A stretch of DNA of 64,000 bases from Allomyces arbusculus. Taxonomy: Eukaryota > Blastocladiomycota > Blastocladiomycetes > Blastocladiales > Blastocladiaceae. Location of the stretch: the NCBI GenBank assembly GCA_027604705.1, contig JADHYV010000007.1:327005-391004 (forward strand), in the 5' to 3' direction. Each line of letters starts with the position of its first letter. Within the stretch, counting starts at the first letter, position 1. Below are positions 11,099-22,705 of the stretch, one piece after another. The notes beneath the pieces were generated by a model. The model made no database searches. It saw nothing but the letters and a program-made list of their open reading frames with translations, and was not told the DNA's origin. Position numbers and translations under genes: made by a program.

Positions 11099-12154
11099 AT
11101 GGCGGCCACAGCAACACGCGCCATGACCGACGCCGAGGTCACCAAGGAGATGGAGAAGATGGCATGTGTCCTGTCTCTGGCCAAAACGCGCAGCGCCGTT
11201 GCTCGTCCTGATGACGCGTTGGATCGGATGCGCTGTGCGCCCACTACGAAATGCAGTGATCTGACCGGGGAACACGTCCGTGTCGGCGAACGTACAGGTG
11301 GCCTTCATCAAGCAAGAGGCCCTGGAAAAGGCCAAAGAGATCAAGATTAAGGCCGATGAGGAGTTCAACATTGAAAAGGTGCGACCGCGCCGCTATGCTG
11401 TGCATTCTGTCCAGGAGCCACCCATCACTCGCTGACCTGTCCCCTCCCCCATCCAGGCCAAGCTCGTGCGCCAGGAAACCGCGACCATCGACGCTCTCTT
11501 CCAAAAGAAAATGAAGCAGGCCGAAGTGCAGCGCAAGATTGCGGCCTCCAACTACTCGAACAAGGCCAAGGTGCGCGTCTTGCAGCTGCGGCACGACTTG
11601 CTCGGCCACGTGCATACCGACACGCGCGCGCAGCTCCGCGCGCTCGTCGAGCGGCACGACGAGTACAAGCCCCTCGTCGAGGATCTGTTGGTGCAGGGGC
11701 TGCTCGACTTGCTCGAGCCCGAGGCGGTCGTGCTGTGCCTTGCGCGCGATGTGGAATTGGTGGAGAGTGTGCTCGACGCGGCGACGCACCGGTTCCAGGA
11801 AATGGCACAGGCGCAGGTCAAGGTGTCAGTGGATAAGAATAACCCGTTGCCCGAGTCGGAGTGCGTATTGCACTTTTTTTTTAAGGGCCGATGAGTGGGG
11901 AGTGGACGGATGCAGTACTGACGCGTCGCGTACGGTGCAGGATCGGTGGGGTGATTGTCACGTCGGCCAACGGGCGTATCAAGGTGCTCAACTCACTCGA
12001 GGCGCGGCTGCAGATTGCGTGCGAAAAGGTGCGTTTGCTCATTTCGGTCGATGGACGACGAGAGCGTGCAACTGACGCGTCTCGCGTGTAGCTCCTGCCC
12101 GACATTCGCGTCAAGCTCTACGGCGCGCCGCCAAACCGCCGGTTCTTCGACTAA
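11099..12154 (+). CDS. VMA4: V-type ATPase subunit E
   Basis: Five exons, 11099-11161, 11298-11378, 11457-11860, 11941-12028 and 12092-12154, give 232 aa, the normal size of subunit E. This subunit is a peripheral stalk of the V1 sector and acidifies vacuoles and endosomes. Conserved blocks are all present: DAEVTKEMEKM, VAFIKQEALEKAKEIK, AKLVRQE, then GGVIVTSANGRIKVLNSLE and the C terminus LLPDIRVKLYG...RRFFD. The first intron begins with GCATGT rather than GT. Only this GC-AG choice rebuilds the invariant MEKMVAFIKQEA; the nearby GT at 11166 shifts the frame. The remaining introns are ordinary GT-AG. Confidence 0.93.
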
Positions 12155-12801
12155 ATCGACGCGGGAACGAATGGGGCCGGCGCGAAGAGATGGCCGGTTG
12201 GTGGGGCGAAAAAATCATGCTCGCCGACGTTGGCTGCGCGTCAGCACCGCGCACGCGAACGGCCGGCTACCGGCGAGCGCATCGACGGTGGGATCCATCA
12301 TTGTGATACATTTGATTTGCAAAGCACACGACACGTCGTCAGCGAAGTTGTCAGCGTCAGCGACGCGTCTTGGGGGTTCGCCCGTGGTCGCCTCGGCTCG
12401 AGGCGCGGCAGCATCACGTGATTGCCGAGCCGAGGGCGACCCATGCTTGACGTGGACGTTTCCTTGCTTCGTTCGGGTGGCGACACGGTCGACGGCAGCA
12501 GACAACCACACTTCACTTCTCCATCAGCATCTGCTCGACGAGCACGATCCAGCGCCTTCACCAGCGCCAGCGACGACGACACGGCCCCGACACGCGCACG
12601 GATCGCGACTGCCCGCACACGCCAGCACACGCACGTACGCCGCACGCAGCGCGCCGCGACCGCTTCCAACCGCTCTGCTGCGATCGCTCCGCCGCTGCCT
12701 GGCATCCACGCCTGCAACCCCGCACGCACGCGCGCATCTGGACGCGACCAACCAATCAAGAACCAACCACCTCGACCCAGCTCGCGCACGCTACCAGCAC
12801 C
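12155..12801. other. Intergenic region, no gene seen
   Basis: About 650 bp between V-ATPase E and the TMEM33 gene in tandem. It holds the 3' region of one and the promoter or 5' leader of the other. Frames open here are Arg/Ala-rich shadows, and no motif was recognised. Confidence 0.5.
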
Positions 12802-13713
12802 ATGTCCGACCAACCTGCCGCGACGCCCGCCGCCGCCGCCGCCGCCGCGGGCGTGCCGCTCTCGCAGCGCCCGCTCTCGCAGCGACTCTTGGCGACTGCC
12901 AAGCACCCGCAGTTCTGGTGGTTTTCCGGCCATCTCTTGACGGTCTTGGGCCTACCGCACCATCTTCTCGGTGGTTCGCCGTCGGCTTACCTGCGCGCGC
13001 TGCTCGGCGCGCAGCTGGCGTATGGTGTTGTTCTCTACCGGCAGCACCACGGCACGTTCAAGACGCGCGGCGCCAAAGCCGCGCTCGCGCAAATGGTGTC
13101 CGACTTGAACGCGCATTATTTCGGCCTCGCCTTGTTTTTCTACTTGGCCGCGTACCCGTGCTGGCGTATGTTCGCTTTGCTGTATTTTCCCAGCTCCCGC
13201 AGCCGAGCACGATGCAACTGACGCGCGACTCCCTCGACACTTCTAGCGCTGCTCGTGCCCTACTTCTGCTTCTCGCTGTTCCACTGCATCGGGTACACGC
13301 GCGACGTGCTCGTCAGAACCGTTTTCCCGTCGACCGTCCCGACCCCCGTGAACCGCATCCTCGCCCTGCTCGCCACCTTCACCACGACGTACCAGCCGCG
13401 CGCGCTGCAGCTGGCCACCTACTGGGAAGTCACCGTCGTGCCCATCTACCTGGTCGGTCAGGTGCTTTTGTGGCGGCAAGCGATTGCCGCTCCCGTCGTC
13501 TACGCACAGTTCCTGCTGCTGCGGTACGTGCACTCGCACACGACGCGCGCGGCGTGCGCGCACGTGCGTACCGTGACGGACCGGAACGTGTTGGAGCGGC
13601 CGAGCGTGCCGGCGCAGGTGAAGGCCGCGTACGTCAAGGCGCGCGATACGATTGTGCGCGTCGCGACGCAGCGGATGCAGGGGGCCGGCGCGGGCGCGCG
13701 GGGCGGGCGGTAA
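12802..13713 (+). CDS. TMEM33 / Pom33-family membrane protein
   Basis: Two exons, 12802-13165 and 13247-13713, give 276 aa. The family (human TMEM33, yeast Pom33/Per33) consists of ER and nuclear-pore membrane proteins that help shape ER tubules and distribute pores. After an Ala-rich start come AKHPQFWWFSGHLLTVL, hydrophobic segments at about residues 30-55, 100-120, 122-145 and 185-215, and an arginine-rich amphipathic C terminus typical of Pom33. The intron has donor GTATGT, a CTGAC branch-like motif and a CTAG acceptor, and it falls between membrane segments. It is tandem with V-ATPase E, with the GATA gene facing it downstream. Confidence 0.85.
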
Positions 13714-14130
13714 TGCGTGGGTGAGGAGTGGAGTGGGGGGGACGCGTGGCCGGGACGAGACGGGGTGTCGGGCCGCGGAGTTCGCGGCCGTGGAGGGAGG
13801 TTTTGGTTCGAACCGTATGGGCCCGGCGCGCGTCCCGAAGTGGAGGAGGGAGGATCATCGTATTTCCACCAGAGTGTGAACGAGCGAGCGTCAATACAGC
13901 CTATTCATGGAGGAACTGGAGGACCTGCCCGTGCCTTGCGAGCATAGCACGGGCGAGACACTAGGTCGACGATGTCGGACCGGGCGCAGACATGCAGGCA
14001 GCGACATCTGACACCCGACGTCGCGCGACCCCACGTCCGTTGTTCGCGTGGCGAGCCCATTGTCCTTGCCAAAATGGTTTCTTTTCAGATGCAACATCCA
14101 CCACTGTGCTCCCCACAACGGGGAAACTCT
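13714..14130. other. Convergent 3' region
   Basis: About 420 bp between the convergent stops of the TMEM33 and GATA genes. It probably holds both 3' UTRs. No further gene or motif is seen. Confidence 0.5.
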
Positions 14131-15765
14131 TCACCACTCGGCATCTGGTCCTGGTCCCGGTGGTGCGGGCGCCGGGCTCGGCCCGACGACCGGCGTCGCC
14201 GACCCGGACGCGTCCTTCTTCCGCCTCGGCTGCCGCGCGCGGCGCTTGATCACGGTCGACTTGCGGCTCGCGGCGCGGTGCGTGCCGTGCTGCTTAAAAC
14301 TAGATCCATCCATTGGTCGTGAGTCGCTGCCCTCTGAAACTGACCGAAACCAAGGGAGGCAACGTACTGCAACCCACACGCGTTGCACAGCGGCCTCCCG
14401 TCCGGCGCGCGGCGCCAGAGCGAAGTTACGGAAGTCTCGCAATTGGCGCACTGCGGCGGCGGGGTCACGGGCGCGCTCGCGAGTTTGGCGGCGGAGGTCG
14501 CGTGGAGGGCGCGTGGCCGCGCGCGCTTGTGTTGGCGATAGCTGTGGATTCAGGGTGAGCGAGTGAGACACGGATCGCTTGGGTGAGGGAGGGAAGAGAA
14601 ACGCGTACTAGAGCCCGCACGCATTACACAGCATCTCATCGTTATCTCCACGGCGCCACAACGGCGTCTTGGTGATCCCGCAGTGCGCACAGACGGGGTT
14701 CTCGTCCGTCGCCATGGCCGCCGTCTGCGGCGGCGGCGGCGGTGGGGGCGCCGGAGTGGGGACCGGCGCGCTCGGCCATCCACCCCTAACTAACGGGTCG
14801 CTCGTCGGCGCGTCGAGGACCAACTCCTCCATCGCCACCTCGACAGGTACCGGCACCGGCACGTCCATTTTCACATCCTCCTCATCAAACCCGATCGCGA
14901 CAGCGGGTGCGGCCACGTGGTCGTCATCGAGCATCAGGAAATCTTCAATGTCGAGCATCGCTGTGGCGTCAGTCGGTGGTGGGATCCAGTCGCCGCGGCG
15001 CGCGGGCTCGGGAGCCGTGGGCGCAACGGCGGTCGGCGCGTCGAGCGCGAGCCATGCGTGCAGGTCGGCGGGCGACTGGATGCGGCCGCCGGCGTGCGGG
15101 TCGCAGAAGGACGCAGTGGCGAGCGGCGGGTCGGTCGTGTGGAGGAAGGCATGCGGGAAGCGCGTCGCTGAGGGCGCTGGAGCTGGTGCAGGTGCAGGAG
15201 GAGGAGCGGCAGCAGCCGCTGGTGGTGGCGGTGGTGCGGCAGCAGTTGCAGTCGGGAACGTGGGCGGTGGCCGGAACAAGGGTTCGGCGAAACCGTCCAT
15301 CGCGCTTGAACCAGGGTTCGCTGCGGCCGGCGCTGCTGGCGGCGCCATCATCATGGGGAACCGGTTGACCAAGTCGGTCGGTGCAACACCCGTCGCGCCC
15401 GCGAGGTCGAGCGGGAAGCCTGCGCCGCCGCCAACGGCCGCGAGCAGCTGCGCGAACGCGGCCTGAGCCGACTGCACGCCGAGCAGGAACGAGGACGGGT
15501 CGACCATGCCAGCGGGCGGCATGGGGAGTGGTGGGACTGCCGGTGCAGGTGCTGCAACTGCTGGCCAGCCCGGAAACGCAGCCGAGAGCGGGTAGCCGAG
15601 GGTGGAGAATGCACTTGTGGGCGGGAAGAGACCGGTCGGGGCGGCGCCGAGCGCTGCTGGTGCCGGGCGCGTCGTGGTTGGTGCAGAATGATCGGCCATG
15701 GCGGTTGAAGTTGTGGTGGTGCTGGCAAAGGGGCCGGTCACAGAGGAGGGCGTGAACGGGCCCAT
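14131..15765 (-). CDS. GATA-type transcription factor with two zinc fingers
   Basis: Three exons, 15765-14609, 14541-14368 and 14299-14131, give 499 aa. Both GATA fingers are C-x2-C-x17-C-x2-C: C359/C362/C380/C383 (TPLWRR, CNACGLY) and C417/C420/C438/C441 (TSLWRR, CNACGLH). Each intron lies just after a CNACGL motif, in phase 2, and splicing restores the Tyr or His expected there. A basic tail follows finger 2 ([24 protein letters not shown]). The 350-residue N terminus is Pro/Ala-rich with an acidic stretch ([11 protein letters not shown]) that could be an activation domain (inference). Two x17 fingers are found in animal GATA factors and some fungal regulators. The start ATG is the first in this frame, but an upstream exon cannot be excluded. 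Confidence 0.88.
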
Positions 15766-16356
15766 GGCGGCATCAGGGGTGCGGCGGGTGCGGGCGGTCG
15801 CGGTGCGCGAGCGCGTCGTGCTCGCCGACGACGTTGGTGGTCCTGGTGGTGGTTGTCGACGGACAGCGCGGATGGATGACAGCAGCGCGCCGGCGTCGGC
15901 AAGTCGCTGGCTGGCAGCGTTGCGGCAGCGATGGCAGGGACCTGCGGTGAATCCGCGTGGCGCAGGCGGCGGCACCCACCTGACGCGGTGACGGGCGCGA
16001 CAGGTTCAGCCGCGCTCGAGTCACCCCGGCGTTTCCCTTGGTGTTGCAGCCTGATCACGCTGAAATCAAATCATCTCCTGGACGGCCGACCGCAGGTTGC
16101 GCCGGCCTGCTGTTTGCACCGCCCGCGCACCACCCGACGACAGCGCTCCAGTCTCTCTGCCCTCCTTGTCCTCCAGCAGCCGAATTTGCTCGAGTCCTCT
16201 CCTTTCGCCCACCTCAAGGCCCGGCTGCTGCACCACAAAAGCCCGCGCCGTCCCTGCTCGCCGCCGCCTTTGAGGCCAAATTCGGATCAACGCCCTTGCC
16301 GCCTGCAACTCTCTATCTGCCGCCCAGCTTCCAGATCGACAACGACAGCTCCCATC
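15766..16356. promoter_or_regulatory. Divergent promoter region, GATA factor / MATE
   Basis: A 591 bp gap between head-to-head start codons. The GATA frame stays open upstream of its first ATG to about 15975, so part may be leader or an unrecognised 5' exon. No TATA box was seen. Confidence 0.45.
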
Positions 16357-18313
16357 ATGACCCACGAAGCGCAGCCGCTGCTCGCGGGCTCCTCCTCGTC
16401 CTCAGCGCATGCCGACCACGGCACCCTCTCCAAGCCGCGCCGCCCATCGAGCTCGTCGTTACCCGCCCCCATCTTTGTCGCGCCCAACGATGCCTCGGCC
16501 GCCGGATTACGCAGCCCAGCAAGCCCGTTGGCACCCCTCTCGCCGGGCGCCGCCAGCAGTATTCACGATCATCATATTGACCGGCCCATGTCCTGGGCGC
16601 GCAATTGGCGCGAAATCAAGCGACTCGCTCGGTTGTCGGCACCGTGCGTCTCGTCCCAAGTGTTAAATTACATGAACCGCATGGTCGTCACGCTCATGGT
16701 CGGTCATTTGGGGGCCGCTGAGCTCGCGTCTTCGACGTTGGCCGTCATGGTACGATTTTGATGAGGTGGTTATGCATTGCGGGGGGGGAGTGAGGCTCAC
16801 TCGTGGTTTTGGACTTGTAGTTCTCCAACGTCCTTGGCTTCTCGATTTGCTTTGGCCTCAGTACCGCGCTCGACACACTCGCATCCCAAGCCGTGACGGG
16901 CTCGGCAAATCCACGCCAGGCCGGCGTTTTCCTGCAACGCGCCATTCTCATCAATGTCTTGCTCGCGATCCCGATTTCCGTCGTTTGGTATGCATTGCGA
17001 GTAGGCTCGCATCCATCTATTTTGCACGCACTGACCGACCTTCTCCATCTATTTTTCTTGGCAGGATCTTTGCAGAGCCGCTGCTCGTGCTTCTTGGGCA
17101 AGAACCCGAACTCGCGCACATGGCCGGCAACTACATCAAGCTGATGCTGCCCGGGCTCGTGCCCAACATTATCACCAACTGCATTGCCAAATTCTTGCAA
17201 GCACAAGGGCTCATGGACGCGCAAATGCTCGTAATGCTCGCCGTCTTCCCGATCAATGTCGCGTTGCAGTACTTTTTGGTCTATTTCCCGAGCCCGCTGC
17301 AAATTGGCTTTTACGGCGCACCGCTCGGGTCGGCCATGTGTGATATTCTTGCCATGGTCGGGATTATCCTGTATGCGGTGTACTGGAACGGGTACCAGGC
17401 GTGGCACCCGTGGACGTGGGAAGCGACCAAGAATTGGAAACAGTACCTGAACCTTGGGTTCCCGGGGATGGTCATGATTTGTGCCGAGTGGTACGCTTTT
17501 CCTTACATTTCCTTGCTCGCCATTTCGTTGCTGACCGATTTTATCCAGGTGGATGTTTGAGGTCGTCGCTTTGCTCGCCGGCCTGTTTGGCGCGACCGCG
17601 CTGGCTGCGCAATCTGTCATGCTCAACACGGCGTCGCTCGTCTACATGTTTGCGCTCGGCGTCTCGGTCGCCAACTCGAACCGCGTCGGCAATTTCCTCG
17701 GCGCGGGCAAACCAGGGCGTGCCAAGCACTCGGCGCACATGTCTCTGATCATGGCGCTGGCCATGGCCGCCGTCAACTGCGCGATCCTGATTGCGATGCG
17801 CAACCAGTGGGGTACGTTTTCTTATGTCCAACGTCCGCTCTCGTCCATCACGTTGCTAACGCAACCCCTCATTCCCCAGGCTACATCTTCACGTCCGACC
17901 CGGACGTGATTGCGCTCGTCGCGCACGTCCTGCCCGTCTGCGCATTGTTCCAATTCGCCGACGGCGCGTGCTGTGTCCTCGGCGGGATCCTGCGTGGATG
18001 CGGTAAGCAAAAGCAGGGCGCGCTCATCAACCTCGTGTCCTACTACCTCGTGGGCCTGCCGCTCGCGCTGCTCTTCACGTTCCCGCTCAAGCTCGAGCTG
18101 TTCGGGATCTGGGTGGGTCTGGCGCTCGCGCTCGCGTTCACGCTCGTCGTCACGGGACTCTACGTGTTCTATTCGATTGATTGGGTGGACGAAGTGCGGT
18201 GCGCGCGACTGCGCGTGAATGAGCATACGCCTGCGACCATGTCGGGCAGCGATGTGGAGAGTGGCGAGGTGTTGGTCGAGGACGAGGACCGGTTGATTGA
18301 GGATTCGGATTAA
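16357..18313 (+). CDS. MATE-family multidrug/toxin efflux transporter
   Basis: Five exons, 16357-16749, 16821-16987, 17065-17490, 17549-17811 and 17880-18313, give 560 aa. MATE proteins export organic cations or metabolites in exchange for H+ or Na+. A 90-residue Ser-rich cytoplasmic N terminus precedes about 12 membrane segments. Family landmarks include SAPCVSSQVLNYMNRMV, the ALDTLASQAVTG stretch (ALDTL-Q), the CAEWWMFEV motif rebuilt across the third intron, and SNRVGNFLGAGKP. The C terminus is acidic and cytoplasmic. Most donors are GTACG-type, and CTAAC lies before the last acceptor. Substrate unknown. Confidence 0.92.
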
Positions 18314-18544
18314 GATCAGTCCGGGTCCGCGCTAGAGCGCGGCAGAGAGTAGAGCGCGCGTAAAGTTGCTGGTTGGTGATTGCTTTTGTAACATTGCCGT
18401 TTGCCGTGGGTTGCGATTTGCAATGCCGAGATGAATGAATGGACCCACTGGTGTGGGTCTGTGTTTTTTGCTGGACTCTTCGTGCTGTCTCCGCACACGT
18501 CTCGCGCAAGTGATCCTTCTCTTCTCACACACCGCAAACCAACC

Positions 18545-19266
18545 ATGCCTCAAGCCCCCGCAAACACCCGCTCGCACTCGCCACCACCACTTCCCGTCGA
18601 TACCAGCACGTACCAGTACGAGCCCGCATGGCGCGCGCGCAACCGCCGCGCCATCGCCGCGGCCCGCGCGCTCCGTGCCGACCACGCGCGCGCTGTCTCG
18701 TCAGTCGCAACAAGTCGTGCCGCATGGCATGCCGCACGAGTACGCAATGCGAACTGCGCTCGTCATCGGCCGGAACGGTTCTGACCGGTGAGTTGTAGCG
18801 CACCTACGTGAACCACGTCGCGTGCGCACTGCGCGTCGTCGAGGCGCGGCACGCGGCCGCCGCCAAGTCCAAGCCGAAGGAAACCGTCCAACCCGACGCG
18901 GGTACTGCCGAGACAACGACGCGGTCGGGCCGCGACGCGTGGATTGCGGCGGCCGGGCCGGACCACCGCCACGGTTCGATCGACGACGACGACGACGACG
19001 ACGACAACGACGACGAGACGGACCCGCCGCACGTCGAGCGCGCACAAGTTCTCGACGACGAGGCTCATGCGCCGCCGATGCTCGCGCGGCTGTCCAAGTC
19101 ACTCGCGGCACTCGGCCCCGTCTCTCCCGCGACACGTGGACCAGGTCCGGTCGTGCGTGAAGAGGTGGGTGCGCAGGGACGCGCGTGGGTGAACCTGACG
19201 GACTTGCAGAGTCTGGATTTGTTGCATTTGGCGGGACTCGCGCGGCCAGCGGCGGGTGCAAAGTAG
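18545..19266 (+). CDS. Uncharacterised small protein with poly-Asp tract
   Basis: I do not recognise this gene. Two exons, 18545-18739 and 18799-19266, join in phase 0 to 220 aa, with donor GTACGC and a GTAG acceptor. The first half is Ala/Arg-rich and probably helical (ARRTYVNHVACALRVVEARH). A run of eight Asp (about 18980-19005) follows and the tail contains NLTDLQSLDLLHLAGL, an amphipathic segment. There is no signal peptide or membrane segment. It lies in tandem after MATE with about 230 bp between and converges on MTAP. Codon composition supports coding, but the splice model is unproven. Confidence 0.5.
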
Positions 19267-19350
19267 GTGGAGAGGAGAGGACGACGGTGGAACACTATCA
19301 AGTTACTGTATTACCCATGCGCTACCAAAGCACGCCGAAGACCGGGTCTC

Positions 19351-20411
19351 CTAGTTGGTCGTCGCGTACGTGTACTGCGGGTGGAGGTACCGCAGCCGCT
19401 CGGCGGCCTCGGGCAGGACCTTCTCCGGTGCGGTCATGACGGCAAATTTGGCGGCGCCGCGAATCTTATCAAAGAACGCCCCCTCCAAATCCTTGACGGC
19501 GACCTCCAAGTCCGGGATCACGGCCTCGACAAGGCGCTTGGCGTTGTCCTTGTTCGCGTGCATCGTCGCGACCACCGTCTCGACGGTGACCGCGTCATGC
19601 TCCTCACGCCAGCAATCGTAGTCGGTCGCCATGCACACCATTTGGTAGGCGATCTCGGCTTCGCGCGCCAACTTGGCTTCGGGCAACACCGACATGTTGA
19701 TCACGTCCCCGCCCCAGGAACGGTACATGTGCGACTCGGCGCGCGTCGAGAAGGCCGGGCCCTCCATGCAAATCAGCGTCGCGCGGCGGTCCGGCGTGGC
19801 GTGCACCTTGGCCGCGCCCTGCAGCGAACCCGCGTGCGCGGCGATCAAGGACGCCAAGGGCGCATGGAAGGGGTCGCCGAACGGCACGTGCCCGACGATA
19901 CCCTTGTCGAAGAACGACGCCGGGCGAATGCCCTTGGTGCGGTCGATGATTTGCTCGGGGAGCACGAAATCGCCCGGCCGGATTTCTTCACGGAGGGACC
20001 CGACGGCGGAAAAGGCGAGGATCGCGCGCACGCCGAGCCGCTTCAGCGCCGCGAGGTTGGCGCGCGCCGGCACCTCCGAGGGGGTCCAGAAGTGGCCCTT
20101 GCCGTGGCGCGGCAGGAAGGCGACTTTGGTGCCCGACGACGTCGCGCAGATGGTGATGTGGTCGGACGGGTGGCCCCAGGGCGTGTGCGGGTAGACGGCG
20201 CCGATCACGGCGAGGTTGTCGAGCGCGTAGAGGCCTTAGGCGGATCGATGGTATCTCCTGAGGGTCAGCGAGGGCGAGATAACAGCGCGCGCGCACATGG
20301 TGGCAGGCCGAGATAAAAGAGACGATCGGTACCCGAGCCGCCGATGATGCCGATGTGCACGGTGCCGGCGAGTTCTTCAATGTCGAGGAGCGGGACAGCA
20401 GAGTCGGCCAT
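19351..20411 (-). CDS. MTAP: S-methyl-5'-thioadenosine phosphorylase
   Basis: Two exons, 20411-20333 and 20234-19351, give 320 aa. The enzyme cleaves methylthioadenosine with phosphate to adenine and 5-methylthioribose-1-phosphate in polyamine/methionine salvage. Family marks are GIIGGSGLYALD rebuilt across the intron, the phosphate-site FLPRHGKGH, NLAALKRLGV, AVGSLREEI, DRTKGIRPASFF, the substrate-site MEGPAFSTRAES, and VINMSVLPEAKLAREAEI. All catalytic regions look intact. The acceptor is an AAG, less common here than TAG or CAG. It is divergent from D2HGDH. Confidence 0.94.
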
Positions 20412-21031
20412 GGTGGTGCGAAGGTAGGTTGGTTGCAGCAAGTCGCAGAGAGAAGATGCGCGCGCGGCCGAGTCTTTTTTGAGATCAACGTCTACGCGGA
20501 GTAAGTTGGAAAGGCGTCGGCGGGCGCGATGGTGGCAGGTGCCTTGCCTTGGACGGTGGCGCGCTGGGAGGTGGAAGTGGGGGACAGTGCCCCCCGGCGG
20601 CGTGAGCGCAGGTGATCGGTTGCCGGCGGGCCCTGCCAAAGAAAGGGACAGCAACCAAGACTTGGCAGTGTGGCGCAGCACGTTGTAATCGCCGCTGATT
20701 GTGTCCTGCACCGTGCATCATCAACGCCAGACGGACCCAGTCACGTTCACCACCGTCACCATCTCACGCGCTTCCTCACGTCTCGCGGCGCGGCCCACTT
20801 CCATCGCTGAAGACGCACGACGCTTCGCTTCCGCGCTTCACGCTGCTGCCGCCGTCGCCCGCCGTCCACAACCCCCCTGATCATCCGCACGCGGCTCGCG
20901 CGACTTTTGGGCCCACGAGACGCCCACTCTCCACTGGCGAGCGCGCTATAAAATCGGCAACCGTCCCGCCCATCTCCGCTCACGCCGGCTGCCTGCTCCT
21001 CTGCACTCGCTGCAAGCACGACCACTCCACC
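20412..21031. promoter_or_regulatory. Divergent promoter region, MTAP / D2HGDH
   Basis: A 620 bp gap with a clear TATAAA (20947-20952) on the + strand, 80 bp before the D2HGDH ATG. I saw no matching TATA on the MTAP side. No other gene is seen. Confidence 0.55.
20947..20952 (+). promoter_or_regulatory. TATA box of the D2HGDH gene
   Basis: TATAAA in the context GCGCTATAAAATCGG, 80 bp upstream of the ATG at 21032, a suitable spacing for a short leader. Confidence 0.6.
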
Positions 21032-22705
21032 ATGGCCGCCGTCCCTTCGACCCTTGCCGGCACCGCTGCGCGCCTGCTCGCGCGCCGTGCCGCGCCCGCC
21101 GTCGCCCGCCGCGTCGCCACCGGTGCCGCTGCGACCGCGTGCCGTGCCGCCCTCCAGCAGAACCAGCGGCGCACGCTCACGACGACGCGCGCCTCGTTTG
21201 CCGGCAAGCCCGTGCCGCTGACGGCGGCGCGCGACACGTCCCTGCAGCGCGCAAGCCAGTACGCGAGTTTGACCGACGCCGACATTGCGCACTTCCGCAC
21301 GATCCTGCCCGGCGCCGGCGATGTCATCTACCACAAGGACGATCCGCAGCACGACGACCTCGAGCCCTACAATGTCGACTGGATGCGCAAGTACCGCGGC
21401 CAGGCGACGCTCGTCTTGCGCCCGCGCACGACCGAGCAAGTCGCGCAGATTCTCAAGCACTGCCACGCGCGCAAGCTCGCCGTCTGCCCGCAGGGCGGGA
21501 ACACGGGGCTCGTCGGTGGGTCGGTGCCCGTCTTTGACGAAGTGGTCGTGTTCCTCGGCAACATGCACCAAGTGCGCAAGTTTGATCCGATTTCCGGGAT
21601 CGTGGTCGCTGAGGCCGGCATGATTCTGCAGCAGCTCGACGGGTACCTGGCCGACCGCGGGTACATGATGCCGCTGGATCTCGGCGCCAAGGGCACCTGC
21701 CAGATTGGCGGTAACGTGGCGACCAACGCCGGTGGACTGCGCCTGTTGCGGTACGGATCGCTGCACGGGTCCGTCCTCGGGCTCGAAGTGGTCCTTCCCG
21801 ACGGCCGCATCCTCAACGACATGCGCGCGCTGCGCAAGGATAACACGGGGCTCGACTTGAAGCAGCTGTTTATCGGGTCCGAGGGCGCGCTCGGCATCAT
21901 CACAGCCGTTGCCATCTTGGCGCCCGTGCGCCCGACGGCCGTGCACGTCGCCACGCTCGCCATGCCCAACTACCAGGCGGTGCAGGATGCGTTTGTCCGT
22001 GCGCGCCGCGAACTCGGCGAGATCTTGTCGGCGTTCGAGTTTTGGGACTCGGAGGCCGACAAGTTGGTGCACCAGCACTTGGCCCTGCGCCGCCCGCTCG
22101 AGACCGAGTCCCCCTTCCAGGTCCTGATCGAGACGGCCGGGTCGAACGCCGAACACGACATGGCCAAGCTCGAGGCGTTCCTCGAGAATCTCATGGCCGA
22201 CGAAATTGCGATTGATGGCGCCGTTGCGCAGGACCAGGCGCAGGTGGAGGCCATGTGGGCCGTGCGTGAAGGCATTCCGGAGGCGTGCGCCAAGGACGGC
22301 GCCGTCTTCAAGTACGACGTGTCGGTGCCTGTGCCGAAACTCTACGAGCTGGTCGAGAAGACGCGTGAGCGGCTCGAGGGCGTGAAGGGGGTCAATGATA
22401 TCATCGGGTACGGCCACGTTGGTGACGGTAACTTGCACCTGAACGTGTCAGCGCAAAAGGATGCGGACGGTGGCGGTGCGCGCGCGGTCTCGGCCGCGCT
22501 CGAGCCGTTTATCTACGAGCTGGTCGCGTCGCACAATGGTTCGATTTCGGCCGAGCATGGCGTCGGGATCATGAAGCCCAAGCACTTGCACTATTCCAAG
22601 GATGCGGAAATGCTCAACGTCATGCAGGACATCAAGGCGCTGCTCGACCCTAACGGCATTATGAACCCGTACAAGTACCTGCCGCCGCCGTCCAAGTCGG
22701 CGTAG
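21032..22705 (+). CDS. D2HGDH: D-2-hydroxyglutarate dehydrogenase, mitochondrial
   Basis: A single uninterrupted frame of 557 aa. This FAD enzyme oxidises D-2-hydroxyglutarate to 2-oxoglutarate, passing electrons to ETF or cytochrome c. Residues 1-50 are Ala/Arg-rich with no acids, as in a mitochondrial presequence. The VAO/PCMH FAD domain follows (CPQGGNTGLVGGSVPV, then KGTCQIGGNVATNAGG and LRLLRYGSLHGSVLGLE, the latter typical of D2HGDH rather than D-lactate dehydrogenase), then the C-terminal domain with GYGHVGDGNLHLN and SISAEHGVGIMK. D-lactate dehydrogenase activity is the alternative, less likely by motif. The start ATG is in a CCACCATGG context. Confidence 0.93.
   Translation: MAAVPSTLAGTAARLLARRAAPAVARRVATGAAATACRAALQQNQRRTLTTTRASFAGKPVPLTAARDTSLQRASQYASLTDADIAHFRTILPGAGDVIYHKDDPQHDDLEPYNVDWMRKYRGQATLVLRPRTTEQVAQILKHCHARKLAVCPQGGNTGLVGGSVPVFDEVVVFLGNMHQVRKFDPISGIVVAEAGMILQQLDGYLADRGYMMPLDLGAKGTCQIGGNVATNAGGLRLLRYGSLHGSVLGLEVVLPDGRILNDMRALRKDNTGLDLKQLFIGSEGALGIITAVAILAPVRPTAVHVATLAMPNYQAVQDAFVRARRELGEILSAFEFWDSEADKLVHQHLALRRPLETESPFQVLIETAGSNAEHDMAKLEAFLENLMADEIAIDGAVAQDQAQVEAMWAVREGIPEACAKDGAVFKYDVSVPVPKLYELVEKTRERLEGVKGVNDIIGYGHVGDGNLHLNVSAQKDADGGGARAVSAALEPFIYELVASHNGSISAEHGVGIMKPKHLHYSKDAEMLNVMQDIKALLDPNGIMNPYKYLPPPSKSA

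Noticed and set aside
13795-13822. GGTTCGAACC near 13805 as a second B-box.
   Set aside because: A short palindrome without the CCC/GGG stem or any tRNA context.
20756-22438. A 560-codon frame antisense to D2HGDH.
   Set aside because: It mirrors the codons of a strongly conserved enzyme and has no independent family signal.
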